This document shows positions 8,389 to 16,913 of a DNA stretch of 64,000 nt, in pieces (positions within the stretch are counted from its first letter, which is position 1; each line of letters starts with the position of its first letter). The position numbers were made by a program, and so were the translations under genes. The stretch comes from Methanobacteriota archaeon (lineage in GTDB: Archaea; Halobacteriota; Methanomicrobia; Methanomicrobiales; Methanoculleaceae): NCBI GenBank assembly GCA_023393455.1, contig JAEWLJ010000013.1, forward strand, positions 62,001 through 126,000. Reading direction: 5' to 3'. Under the pieces are notes generated by a model, which did not search any database, was not told where the DNA came from, and saw only the letters and a list, made by a program, of their open reading frames with translations.

Positions 8389-11033
8389 TTGACCTCCTCC
8401 TTTAAGACGCTCTCAACGATACCCTTCACGTCCACCGGGGCGCCGTAACTGCTCCTCGCGGGGTCGGTCCCGTCCTCGCCGTAGCGGAACTGGATGATCC
8501 GGCCGCCCGTCGTCCGGACGGTGCCGTCGTACGCCACCTTGAGGTCCTGCAGGGCGTTGATCATCCGCCGCTGGAGGTATCCGCTCTGTGACGTCCTGAC
8601 CGCAGTGTCCACAAGACCTTCACGCCCACCGATGGCGTGGAAGAAGAACTCAGTGGGGGTGAGGCCACTCTTGTAGCTGTTCGTAACGAACCCGTGCGCC
8701 TCTGCGCCACGGTCGTTCCTCCGGAAGTGCGGCAGGGTCCGGCCCTCGTAGCCACGCACGATCCGCTCACCACGAACCGACTGCTGCCCGAGACACCCGG
8801 CCATCTGCGTCAGGTTCAGCATCGACCCACGGGCGCCGGAGACCGCCATCACCACAGCGCTGTTGTCCATGCCGAGGTGCCGGCCGGCGATCTCACCGGT
8901 GCGGTCACGGGCCTTGCCGAGCACCTGCATGATCTGCATCTCGAGCGTCTCCTCGAGCGTCCGCCCGGGCATCGGCTCGAGCTGCCCCTCGTTGTAGATC
9001 TTGATCCGGCGCTCGACGTCGCCGAGAGCGCCGTTGAGCACCTCATCGATCTGGCCGTACTCGGTCTTCGTCAGGTCTTCGTCGTCGATACCGAACGAGA
9101 ACCCTTCAAGCATGATGCCCCGGATCGAGAGTTTGGTCACATCGTCGATGAATTGGGCAGCCCGCTTCATTCCGTGCTGCCTGATGATCCGGTGCAGGAT
9201 CTGGCCGTCGAACGCGCCGATCCCCTTCTTGTCGATGGTGCCGGAGACCAGATTCCCGTCGATGATCCGAACGAATGCATCGTTCTCACACATCTCACGC
9301 TTGCAGGTCTCGCAGTTCTGGCATGACGAGGCCTGGAAGGCCATGTTCATGTTATCGGGGAGAACGAGCGAGAAGACCTGTTTGTTCGTCCAGAAGGGGT
9401 TGCGATCTTCGTCCATCCGGTCCGGTTCGGGCAGGTGCTCAACATTCAGGTGCTGGGCGAGGTAGATCGTCGTCTCCTTGTCGAAGTGCTGGATCTGGTG
9501 CGTCAGGAGGAAGATGCCCGAGATGTGGTCGTGGATACCCCCGATGATCGGGCCGCCGGTCCTCGGCGAGAGGATGTTCGACGAGACCGAGACCAGGATC
9601 TCGGCCTCGGCCCGCGCCTCCTCGGTCTGCGGGATATGCAGGTTCATCTCGTCGCCATCGAAGTCGGCGTTGTAGGGCGGGCAGACAGCCGGGTTCACCC
9701 GGAACGTCTTCCCGTCCATCACGACGACCCGGTGGGCCATGATGCTCATCCGGTGCAGCGAAGGCTGCCGGTTGAAGAGGACGATGTCGTTGTCCTTCAA
9801 CTGCCGCTCCACCGTCCAGCCCGGCTCGATCATCTCCGCGACCGTCTCCAGATTCGCGTCCGAGAGACGCATCCTCCGGTTGTCCGGCCGGAGGGCGTAG
9901 TTTGCACCGCAGGGCGACCTGATGGTAGGACGCTCGGGGCCGTTCAGGACGTACTGCCGCATCTCCTCGAGGTTGAACTGAGTCACCCTTATCGGAAGCG
10001 TCATCTCGTTTGCGATGGCAAGCGGGATGCCGACCTCACCGATCGAGAGGTTCGGGTCGGGAGAGATGACCGTACGAGCGGAGAAGTTCACACGCTTACC
10101 GGAGAGCGAGCCGCGGAACCGTCCTTCCTTCCCTTTGAGCCGCTGCGAGAGGGTCTTCAAGGGCCGGCCGCTCCGGTGCCGCGCAGGCGGGCACCCCGCA
10201 ACCTCGTTGTCGAGGTAGGTGGTGCAGTGGTACTGCAGGAGTTCCCAGAGATCCTCGATGATGAGTTGGGGTGCGCCGGCGTCCTGGTTCTCCTTGAACC
10301 GCTGGTTGATCCTGATGATGTCCACGAGTTTGTGGGTCAGATCGTCCTCGGACCGCTGCCCGTTCTCCAGGATGATCGAGGGGCGCATCGTGACCGGCGG
10401 AACCGGGAGGACAGTGAGGATCGTCCACTCTGGCCGCGCGACGTCCGGGTTGACCCCGAGAGCCCGGAGGTCTTCGTCCGGGATCTTCTCGAGGCGCGCC
10501 CGGATGTCGGCCGGGGTCAGTTTGTGCTCGATCTTCCGCCCATCTTCCACAAAGACCTCGGAGAAGGTGGTGGGTTTCTCGAAGTTGATCTTGAGTTGCT
10601 GCTCTCCGCAGTGGGGGCAGACCCGCTCTTTCTTGATATCTTTCTCGGAGACGATCTCGCCCGCGAGCTCGCCGTCTTCGGGGCCGATGATCTTCTCGAC
10701 CTCCTCGGCCGTCATCAGCAGCCGGGAACACGACCTGCAGGATACCCGGAGGAGTTTCCGGATCAGTCGCGTGTAGCCGACGTGGATGACGGGTTTTGCG
10801 AGCTCGATGTGCCCGAAATGGCCCGGGCAGTCGGCCGCCTTCTGGTCGCAGGTCTTGCACCGGAGGCCGGGGTCGATGACGCCGAGGTTCAGGTCCATCA
10901 GGCCCTGCGGGTAGGGAAACCCGTCGTCGTCATAGGTGTCCGCCCAGATGATCTTCCGGACGCTCATCTTACGGATCTCCTTCGGGGAGAAGAGCCCGAA
11001 CTCGATCCTTCCAACACGTTTTGGACTGGTCAT
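8385..11033 (-). CDS. rpoA1: DNA-directed RNA polymerase subunit A'
   Basis: An 882-residue N-terminal part of the largest subunit. The catalytic magnesium loop NADFDGDEMNLH is present about midway. The N-terminal zinc motif CKTCDQKAADCPGHFGHI and the following CRSC and CPHC pairs match the clamp. The MTSPKRVGRIEFGLFSPKEIRKMS start is typical. No intein is present, although rpoA1 is a known intein target in other archaea. It starts 21 bases after the rpoB1 stop and overlaps rpoA2 by four bases. Confidence 0.97.
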   Translation of the reverse strand: MTSPKRVGRIEFGLFSPKEIRKMSVRKIIWADTYDDDGFPYPQGLMDLNLGVIDPGLRCKTCDQKAADCPGHFGHIELAKPVIHVGYTRLIRKLLRVSCRSCSRLLMTAEEVEKIIGPEDGELAGEIVSEKDIKKERVCPHCGEQQLKINFEKPTTFSEVFVEDGRKIEHKLTPADIRARLEKIPDEDLRALGVNPDVARPEWTILTVLPVPPVTMRPSIILENGQRSEDDLTHKLVDIIRINQRFKENQDAGAPQLIIEDLWELLQYHCTTYLDNEVAGCPPARHRSGRPLKTLSQRLKGKEGRFRGSLSGKRVNFSARTVISPDPNLSIGEVGIPLAIANEMTLPIRVTQFNLEEMRQYVLNGPERPTIRSPCGANYALRPDNRRMRLSDANLETVAEMIEPGWTVERQLKDNDIVLFNRQPSLHRMSIMAHRVVVMDGKTFRVNPAVCPPYNADFDGDEMNLHIPQTEEARAEAEILVSVSSNILSPRTGGPIIGGIHDHISGIFLLTHQIQHFDKETTIYLAQHLNVEHLPEPDRMDEDRNPFWTNKQVFSLVLPDNMNMAFQASSCQNCETCKREMCENDAFVRIIDGNLVSGTIDKKGIGAFDGQILHRIIRQHGMKRAAQFIDDVTKLSIRGIMLEGFSFGIDDEDLTKTEYGQIDEVLNGALGDVERRIKIYNEGQLEPMPGRTLEETLEMQIMQVLGKARDRTGEIAGRHLGMDNSAVVMAVSGARGSMLNLTQMAGCLGQQSVRGERIVRGYEGRTLPHFRRNDRGAEAHGFVTNSYKSGLTPTEFFFHAIGGREGLVDTAVRTSQSGYLQRRMINALQDLKVAYDGTVRTTGGRIIQFRYGEDGTDPARSSYGAPVDVKGIVESVLKEEVK

Positions 11034-11054
11034 AGTTTGATTGTGCCCCCTTTC

Positions 11055-12869
11055 TTACACCATATCGTCGAGTCTCAGGCGGGGAGCAATGCCCATACTC
11101 TTCATCTCATCGAGGAGAAGTTTGAAGGCGTAACTCATCTCGACCGGATAGATATCCGTCTCGCCGCCGCAGGCAAGGCATCGCGTCACCTTCCGCTTCC
11201 GGTCGACCATCGCCACCATACCGCACTTCGCGCAGACCCACTGGGTCACCTTGTCCGACTCGTCGAGGAGACGCTCTTTCAAGGCCATGGCCGCACCGTG
11301 GCCGATCATCACGTCCCGCTCCATCTCACCGAACCGGAGACCGCCCTCGCGGGCACGCCCTTCGGTCGGCTGGCGGGTGAGCACCTGCACGGGGCCGCGC
11401 GACCGCGCATGCATCTTGCTCGATACCATGTGGTAGAGTTTCTGGTAGTAGATGACACCGACGTAGATATCGGAAACGAACTGCCGGCCGGTGATGCCGT
11501 CATACATGACTTCGCGGCCGTTGTGCGCAAACCCGAGCTCCCTGAGCGAACCCCGGAGATCTGCCTCGCGCGCGCCGCGGAAGGCTGTCGCATCGATCCG
11601 GTGCCCCTCAAGCGAACCGACCTTCCCGCCCAGCATCTCGAGCATATGCCCGATGGTCATACGGCTCGGGACGGCGTGGGGGTTGATGATCAGGTCGGGG
11701 GTCATGCCCGACTCGGTGAACGGCATATCCGCCGAGGGCTGGATGAGCCCGATGACGCCCTTCTGACCGTGCCGGGACGCGAACTTGTCGCCGACCTCCG
11801 GCACCCGGAGGTCGCGGGTCCGGACCTTCACCAGGCGCGAAGAGTTCTCGCCCTCGGTGATGATGACGGTGTCCACGATACCGTGCTCGTTGCTCCGCAT
11901 CGTGACCGAGGTGTCGCGCCTCTTCTCGACAGCGATGAGCTCGCTCGTAGGCTCCTCGAGGAACCTCGGGGGGGAGGTCTTCCCGATCAGCACGTCTTTT
12001 TCACGGACGACCGTCTCGGGGTTGATGACGCCATCGATATCGAGGTTCGCGTAGAACTCGGCACCGTGCGCACCGGAGACCTCTTCGTCCGGGATCTGAA
12101 TCTTGTCAACCTGACCGCCTGGGTAGCGCCGCTCTTCGCCGTCGTAGGTCCGGAAGAAGTGCGACCGACCGAGGCCCCGGTCGATCGAGGCCTTGTTGAT
12201 GACCAGCGCATCTTCAATGTTGAACCCTTCATACGAGATGATCGCGACGACGAAGTTCTGGCCTGCAGGCCGATCGTCGGAGCCGATCACATCAGAGGTC
12301 TGGGTGAAGGTGAGCGGTTTCTGGACGTAGTGGAGCATGTGCCCCCGGGTGTCGGGCCGGAGTTTCATGTTGGCTGTCCCGAACCCGAGCGCCTGCTTGA
12401 CCATCCCGGCGCCCATGGTGACACGGGGACTCGCGTTGTGCTCGGGGAACGGGACGTGCGCCGCACCGATCCCGAGGATGAGCGAGGGGTCTATCTCGAG
12501 GTGTGTGTGCTCGGGAGTGAGGTCCGCCTCGTCGATGGCGATGAAGAGATCTTCCTCCTCTTCGGCGTCGACGAACTCGATCGCGCCCTTCCGTATCACG
12601 TCCTCGAAGACCATCTCGCCGTTCCGGAGACGCTTGATGTCGTCGTCGTCCACCTGCGGGATACCGCCTTTGACCACGACCAGCGGGCGGCGCGCCCTGC
12701 CGCGATCAGTATGGATGATGACGTCGTTATTGAATTCCTTGTAGGATACGTTGACCTCGGAGGAGATCTCGCCGTGCCGACGCATCTCGCGCATCCGCTC
12801 GACCAGGTCCCGCGGGTCGTCCACAAGCCCGATAAGGGCGCCGTCGACGAAGACACGTGACTGTCTCAT
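11055..12869 (-). CDS. rpoB1: DNA-directed RNA polymerase subunit B'
   Basis: A 604-residue C-terminal part of the second-largest subunit. It contains the GYNIEDA-like SYEGFNIEDALVINKAS block, the SRHGQKGV motif, the MTIGHMLEMLGGKVG block and a C-terminal four-cysteine zinc site (CAKCGMVAM ... CLACGG). Methanogens and halophiles split the B subunit, and that split is seen here. The start overlaps the rpoB2 stop by four bases (ATGA), so the two halves are translated together. Confidence 0.97.
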   Translation of the reverse strand: MRQSRVFVDGALIGLVDDPRDLVERMREMRRHGEISSEVNVSYKEFNNDVIIHTDRGRARRPLVVVKGGIPQVDDDDIKRLRNGEMVFEDVIRKGAIEFVDAEEEEDLFIAIDEADLTPEHTHLEIDPSLILGIGAAHVPFPEHNASPRVTMGAGMVKQALGFGTANMKLRPDTRGHMLHYVQKPLTFTQTSDVIGSDDRPAGQNFVVAIISYEGFNIEDALVINKASIDRGLGRSHFFRTYDGEERRYPGGQVDKIQIPDEEVSGAHGAEFYANLDIDGVINPETVVREKDVLIGKTSPPRFLEEPTSELIAVEKRRDTSVTMRSNEHGIVDTVIITEGENSSRLVKVRTRDLRVPEVGDKFASRHGQKGVIGLIQPSADMPFTESGMTPDLIINPHAVPSRMTIGHMLEMLGGKVGSLEGHRIDATAFRGAREADLRGSLRELGFAHNGREVMYDGITGRQFVSDIYVGVIYYQKLYHMVSSKMHARSRGPVQVLTRQPTEGRAREGGLRFGEMERDVMIGHGAAMALKERLLDESDKVTQWVCAKCGMVAMVDRKRKVTRCLACGGETDIYPVEMSYAFKLLLDEMKSMGIAPRLRLDDMV

Positions 12870-14407
12870 GCCGTCTCTCTCCGAAGGGCGATGACGCCCA
12901 TATCGTATAGAATGTTCTTCACTTCCTCTTCGTTGATTACGCCCTTACTGATCTCGACCATCTGGGCGAAGTTCTTCACCAGCCCACAATTCGGGCCCTC
13001 AGGCGTCTCGCTCGGGCAGATCCGCCCCCACTGGGTGGGGTGCAGGTCACGGGCCTCGAAGTGAGGCTGCGAGCGGGAGAGCGGGGAGATCACGCGCCGG
13101 AGATGCGAGAGCACCGCCATGTGATCCACCCGGTCGAGGAGTTGCGAGACACCGGTGCGCCCGCCCACCCAGTTGCCGGTGGCAAGCGGGTGCAGCAGCC
13201 GTTCGGTCAGGACGTCCGCGCGCACGGCGGTCCCGATCGAGAGGTCGCGGTGGCGCATGCTCGCCCGCTCGAGCTGGTACTTCACGTCGCGCGTCAGGCG
13301 GTTGAGCGAGATCCGGAAGAGGTCTTCCATCAGGTCACCGGCAAGTTTCAGTCTCTTGTTCGAGTAGTGGTCCTTGTCGTCGATCCGGCGCCGGTCAAGC
13401 ACCAGGTCGAAACAGGCCTCGGCCATGCGGCCGAGGAAGTGAGCCTTTGCAAGGCGGACACCCTCGACCGCCGACCGGTAGCCGGGGTCTTCCTCTTTCA
13501 AGCCCACCGGCATCAGGTAATTCAGGTGCGGGAGGAGGTAGTTGTCAAGGACGAACTCCGCACGCTTCCGCTGGTAGTCGCGGGTCTGGTTCGGGGCGAG
13601 TTTCTTGCCGACATACATGACGCCGTCGTCGACGGTGTCGCAATCGCTCTCCTCCAGGTTCTGCATCATGAAGGTGAGGATCTCCTCGTCGGTCGAGACC
13701 GCCTCCACGATGTCGTGGTCGCCCTGTAGCCCCAGCGCCCGCATCAGGTCGATGAACCGGAGGTGTCCGGCGACCGAGGGGAACGAGACCTCAAGGAGGT
13801 TCTTTCTGTTCCGCTCGACGATCACGAGCGCGCGGTAGCCCCGGTACTGCGAGAAGACCTTCGCCACGTAGATCCGCTCGTTGTAGCGCTCGGTGAACTC
13901 GGTCATGATCTTGTTCGAGGCGAGATCTTCGAGCGTCATCAGCACCCGCTCCGTGCCGTTGACGATGAAGTAGCCGCCGGGATCGAGGGGATCTTCGCCA
14001 TGCGCGGTCCGCTCGGGGTCGCTCATGTTGAAGAGGTTGCAGGCGGCCGAACCCACCATAACCGGCAACTGCCCGATGGTGGTGACGATCTGGTCCTGCG
14101 CTTCTTCACCCTGGACAAGTGTCATCCCGAGTTGAATGGGTGCCGCGTAGGTGAGGTTCCGCAGACGCGCCTCACTCGGGAAGAGCTCGGACTGCGACCC
14201 GTCCGCCTCACGGGCGAGAGGTTTTTTCACTTCGATCTTGCCCAGTTCAACCCACACAGCCTCCTTTCCTTTCCCGCGGGTCTCGATATCGGTCTCGATG
14301 ACGCGCTGCTCATCGACGACTTTCTGGAGGTTGTGCTCGAGGAAATTGTTATAAGAGTCCAACTGGTGGCGCGCCACGTGATCCCGCGCAAAATATGCTC
14401 TGGACAA
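12866..14407 (-). CDS. rpoB2: DNA-directed RNA polymerase subunit B''
   Basis: A 513-residue N-terminal part of the second-largest subunit. It shows the GGYFIVNGTERVLMTLED block and the C-terminal HPTQWGRICPSETPEGPNCGLVKN motif universal in polymerases. The start is uncertain: no in-frame ATG or GTG exists near the N-terminus. TTG at 14407 is given here. An upstream in-frame CTG at 14425 would add LLDRSV and has a GGGAG at 14435-14439, nine bases before it. The gene follows rpoH by about 45 bases and overlaps rpoB1 by four. Confidence 0.93.
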   Translation of the reverse strand: MSRAYFARDHVARHQLDSYNNFLEHNLQKVVDEQRVIETDIETRGKGKEAVWVELGKIEVKKPLAREADGSQSELFPSEARLRNLTYAAPIQLGMTLVQGEEAQDQIVTTIGQLPVMVGSAACNLFNMSDPERTAHGEDPLDPGGYFIVNGTERVLMTLEDLASNKIMTEFTERYNERIYVAKVFSQYRGYRALVIVERNRKNLLEVSFPSVAGHLRFIDLMRALGLQGDHDIVEAVSTDEEILTFMMQNLEESDCDTVDDGVMYVGKKLAPNQTRDYQRKRAEFVLDNYLLPHLNYLMPVGLKEEDPGYRSAVEGVRLAKAHFLGRMAEACFDLVLDRRRIDDKDHYSNKRLKLAGDLMEDLFRISLNRLTRDVKYQLERASMRHRDLSIGTAVRADVLTERLLHPLATGNWVGGRTGVSQLLDRVDHMAVLSHLRRVISPLSRSQPHFEARDLHPTQWGRICPSETPEGPNCGLVKNFAQMVEISKGVINEEEVKNILYDMGVIALRRETA

Positions 14408-14450
14408 AACACTTCTATCTAACAGATGTATCAGCTCCCGGCCTTTGAGT

Positions 14451-14702
14451 TTATTTCTTCGGTCTCTTCACGACGAGCCTGTAGGCTTCGGCTCTGCCTG
14501 CGGTGCGGCTGTCGCGAACGATCCGGATGACGTTCCCGAGCTCGCTTCCGATAGCCTTCACTGCAGGATCGTCGTGGTAGATTTTCGGCAATTGTTCAAG
14601 AGAGATATGGTACGTCGCAAGAAGGTCAGCGACCTCCTCCTCGTCCATGATCTGATGGTCCGGAACCATCTCGTGTTTGATTACATCAAGCGAAGTGGCC
14701 AT
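14451..14702 (-). CDS. rpoH: DNA-directed RNA polymerase subunit H
   Basis: An 83-residue subunit, homologous to the C-terminal domain of eukaryotic Rpb5. It has the HEMVPDHQIMDEEE and LPKIYHDDPAV blocks, with the RIVRDS(R) segment near the end. It sits at the lower jaw of the polymerase. A GTG lies one codon upstream at 14705, but ATG at 14702 is better placed behind GGTGAGGTG. It is the first protein gene of the rpo operon and lies 79 bases after tRNA-Lys on the same strand. Confidence 0.95.
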   Translation of the reverse strand: MATSLDVIKHEMVPDHQIMDEEEVADLLATYHISLEQLPKIYHDDPAVKAIGSELGNVIRIVRDSRTAGRAEAYRLVVKRPKK

Positions 14703-14781
14703 CACCTACACCTCACCGACGAAAAAGTTGCGTATCAGATACATCACCTTGTTAAAACCCATAGACATCGCCCTATGGCAA

Positions 14782-14855
14782 CGGGCCCAAGGGGATTTGA
14801 ACCCCCGACCACCTGGTTAAAAGCCAGGCGCTCTACCTAACTGAGCTATAGACCC
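14782..14855 (-). tRNA. tRNA-Lys (anticodon UUU)
   Basis: A 74-nt cloverleaf folds by hand on the minus strand. The acceptor is GGGTCTA/TGGGCCC and the D stem GCTC/GAGC. The anticodon stem is CCTGG/CCAGG with loop CTTTTAA, and the T arm GGGGG-TTCAAAT-CCCCT carries one wobble pair. The discriminator is G73 and no CCA is encoded. No intron is visible. It lies just upstream of rpoH and may share its transcript. Confidence 0.95.
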
Positions 14856-14895
14856 CACGCGTACTGCCATCCCAGCATTATTACAACGCGAGAAT

Positions 14896-14906
14896 AGTAT
14901 AAATAA
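14896..14906 (-). promoter_or_regulatory. TATA box of the tRNA-Lys/rpo transcript
   Basis: On the minus strand TTATTTATACT lies about 45 bases before the tRNA-Lys 5' end, so a short processed leader is implied. The surrounding 14880-15030 is AT-rich and divides this operon from the psiE-like gene. Confidence 0.5.
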
Positions 14907-15046
14907 CTTACCTGAGGGCGTATCATATCATTCGCAGTCTAACAATATAAACCTTTCAATTAACAACCCGTTGCAGACTTACCGGAATGTTTAATGCCCT
15001 CTGAGGGGTCTTTTCATATACGTATTCTCGCGGAGCAGGGTGCCCC

Positions 15047-15478
15047 ATGATTCCCACTAAAGACCGCCCGGATAAAGCCATATCCGCCATATCGTGGGTG
15101 ACGCTGAGCATATACCTGCTCATCGCCGCCGCCCTCTCCCTGCTCGCGATATTCTCATTCTACGATGTCATCGTCCAGATAGCGGCGCTCATTCATGCCG
15201 ACACCATGACGCAGGGCATCCTCGAGGTCCTGCACGCGCTCCTTCTGACCCTCATCATCGTGGAGATCCTGGAGACGGTGATGGCGTATTTCAGGACCAA
15301 CAGAGTGCTCGTGACACCGATCCTGATTGCAGGCATCACCGCAATGGTGCGGCGGGTGCTGACCTTTGGGGTCGAACAACTCGACCCCACCGATATCGGG
15401 ATGACGCTCGCGGCGATCCTTGTGCTGACGATCGCGGTCGTCTATATCGGGAAGCAAGAACGCGCGGAGAGTTACTAA
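15047..15478 (+). CDS. PsiE-like (phosphate-starvation-inducible) membrane protein
   Basis: A 143-residue protein with four predicted membrane helices, at roughly residues 18-45, 58-82, 88-108 and 115-137. It fits the PsiE family (Pfam Phosphate-starvation-inducible E): the EVLHALLLTLIIVEILETVMAYF helix with its buried Glu and His is a family hallmark. Function is unknown in archaea. A TATA-like TTTTCATATACG near 15010-15021 would give a nearly leaderless transcript. It converges with the response-regulator gene. Confidence 0.8.
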   Translation: MIPTKDRPDKAISAISWVTLSIYLLIAAALSLLAIFSFYDVIVQIAALIHADTMTQGILEVLHALLLTLIIVEILETVMAYFRTNRVLVTPILIAGITAMVRRVLTFGVEQLDPTDIGMTLAAILVLTIAVVYIGKQERAESY

Positions 15479-15557
15479 AAACAAGGGCAGGAACGGCCCT
15501 ACCCGGATTCAAACCGCTTCTTTCCGGACGGAACCGTAAACCGAAGGGTGGGGGCGA

Positions 15558-16196
15558 TCAACGAGCCTCGAAGAGTTCTTCGAACTGGGCGCGCACCTGG
15601 CTCAACCGCTCTTCCTGGATCTTGACGCTCGTTGCCATGCTCTTGATCGCCCTCGTGATGTCCTCGCCCATTCCCGCCCGGGCATCCTTGATGCTGTAGG
15701 TAGTCTCAAGGATCTTTAAGAGACGGCGATTGATATCGACGCTCTTTGCGAGACGTTCGTACTCGTCGACGAGTTTCTGGTCCACGCCGGTCTCGCGCGC
15801 CCGCTCGATGTTGGTAGCGATGGAGTGCCGGCGCGCCAGCACATGCTCGATGGCCTCATAGAGCTGGTGATGGGTGGTGGGTTTGAGGATATAGTCCTCG
15901 ATGTAGGGGCCGTATTCGTTCGCCTCCTCGGGAGTGAGGGGCTTTGCAGTCAGCATGAGGACGGGGATGCTCCGCAATTCAGGACTGGTCTTGATCCGCT
16001 CAAGCGTCTCCCAGCCGTCCATCGGCTCCATCATGATATCCAGGAGGACCAGGTCGGGAGGGGTTGCATTCAGGACTTCAAGACACTCTTCGCCACTGAA
16101 GGCGGTGATCGGCCGATAGCCACCACGCTCCAGCATGGTAACAAAAACATCGACGATCATGGGGCTATCGTCGACAACCAGTATCGTATACATCAT
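15558..16196 (-). CDS. Response regulator with C-terminal helical extension
   Basis: A 212-residue protein. Residues 1-122 are a complete receiver domain with acidic pocket D9-D10, phospho-acceptor D53 (LLDIMM), T83 and K105. Residues about 123-212 are charged and helical, with no DNA-binding or enzymatic motif. The output is therefore more likely protein-protein contact than transcription control. The start overlaps the upstream roadblock gene by four bases, so the two are coupled. A partner histidine kinase is not in the window. Confidence 0.87.
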   Translation of the reverse strand: MMYTILVVDDSPMIVDVFVTMLERGGYRPITAFSGEECLEVLNATPPDLVLLDIMMEPMDGWETLERIKTSPELRSIPVLMLTAKPLTPEEANEYGPYIEDYILKPTTHHQLYEAIEHVLARRHSIATNIERARETGVDQKLVDEYERLAKSVDINRRLLKILETTYSIKDARAGMGEDITRAIKSMATSVKIQEERLSQVRAQFEELFEAR

Positions 16197-16576
16197 GCCT
16201 CCTCCTCTCCGATCCTGACTGCAATATCCAATAACTGTCTCTGTACTGTTGGGAGATCTGCTGACTTATCAATTACCGCCGTGATCAGGGTGGCCCCCCC
16301 GACACTCACGACGAGGACCGTAGCGGCGGTTGAGGTGACGGCGACCAGGCACGGCCGATCTATACCAACGCTACCGCATGCCGCCTCCGCCGATGCGAGG
16401 ACCGTTGCACACATTGCCGCGAAAAGAGACGACGTAACGTCGCCTTCCGGGAAGTGTTTACCCAGGATTTTGCCCTCACTGGATACAAGAGCGCATGCGG
16501 TAACACCGGCGACCGACTGGATCTCACCGATGTACCTCCGGGCACTCTCTCCCATAAAGGGATGACGGCTCATCAT
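16193..16576 (-). CDS. Roadblock/LC7 domain protein
   Basis: A 127-residue protein with the compact roadblock/LC7 fold pattern. An N-terminal helix (ARRYIGEIQSVAGVTACALVSSEGKILG) leads into strands and a second helix rich in Ala, then ATVLVVSVGGATLITAVIDKSADL. Family members regulate small GTPases, as MglB does for MglA in bacterial polarity, or act as scaffolds. No Ras-like GTPase is adjacent; instead it is coupled to the response regulator and faces a MinD-type ATPase. A TATA-like CATATATGA at about 16615-16626 and an inverted repeat at 16589-16605 precede it. Confidence 0.78.
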   Translation of the reverse strand: MMSRHPFMGESARRYIGEIQSVAGVTACALVSSEGKILGKHFPEGDVTSSLFAAMCATVLASAEAACGSVGIDRPCLVAVTSTAATVLVVSVGGATLITAVIDKSADLPTVQRQLLDIAVRIGEEEA

Positions 16577-16588
16577 ACTAACCCCAAA

Positions 16589-16605
16589 ATATCTTAGAAA
16601 GATAT
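16589..16605. promoter_or_regulatory. Inverted repeat, candidate operator
   Basis: A perfect inverted repeat ATATCTT-AGA-AAGATAT lies between the likely TATA element (about 16615-16626) and the ATG of the roadblock gene at 16576. This is a position where a bound repressor could block transcription start. It is unassigned to any known regulator. Confidence 0.45.
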
Positions 16606-16695
16606 CTTCTTCGCATCATATATGAATATCGAATCTGCATTGCACCAAATCGCCTCGCTACTCGTTTTTGCCACACATAACACAGGATCGCCGTT

Positions 16696-16788
16696 CCCCG
16701 ATGAGGAAAAATGCCTGTTGTCGGGGAGACGGTCGGTCCCGCAGGATAACCGTGAAACCAGGTTGCGGGGGTGCTTCTGACCGTCTCC
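16696..16788. other. Structured intergenic element (nested hairpins)
   Basis: Nested complementary segments lie between the divergent roadblock and minD genes. A perfect 10-bp pair joins GGAGACGGTC (16725-16734) to GACCGTCTCC (16779-16788). Inside it CCCGCA (16738-16743) pairs with TGCGGG (16764-16769). A competing hairpin joins CCCCGA (16696-16701) to TCGGGG (16721-16726) and shares two bases with the long stem, so the two folds exclude each other at the edge. It could be a small RNA, a cis-regulatory leader or a protein-binding DNA element. Strand and transcription are not known. Confidence 0.5.
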
Positions 16789-16913
16789 AGTCAGAATTAT
16801 ATCAGAAAATGTGCCTCCACCTTCCAAAACAGTATTTATCCCCTTCTAACCTCAAGAGGCAAATAAATAAGTTTATGTTTTGGAACTACGATCTATCCTT
16901 GAGACGGTTTTGG

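Noticed and set aside
9435..12860. A 1141-residue open frame on the plus strand, antisense to rpoA1 and rpoB1
   Set aside because: It mirrors highly conserved polymerase genes; its Arg/Asp/Val-rich composition is what the complementary strand of GC-rich codons gives. No domain is seen.
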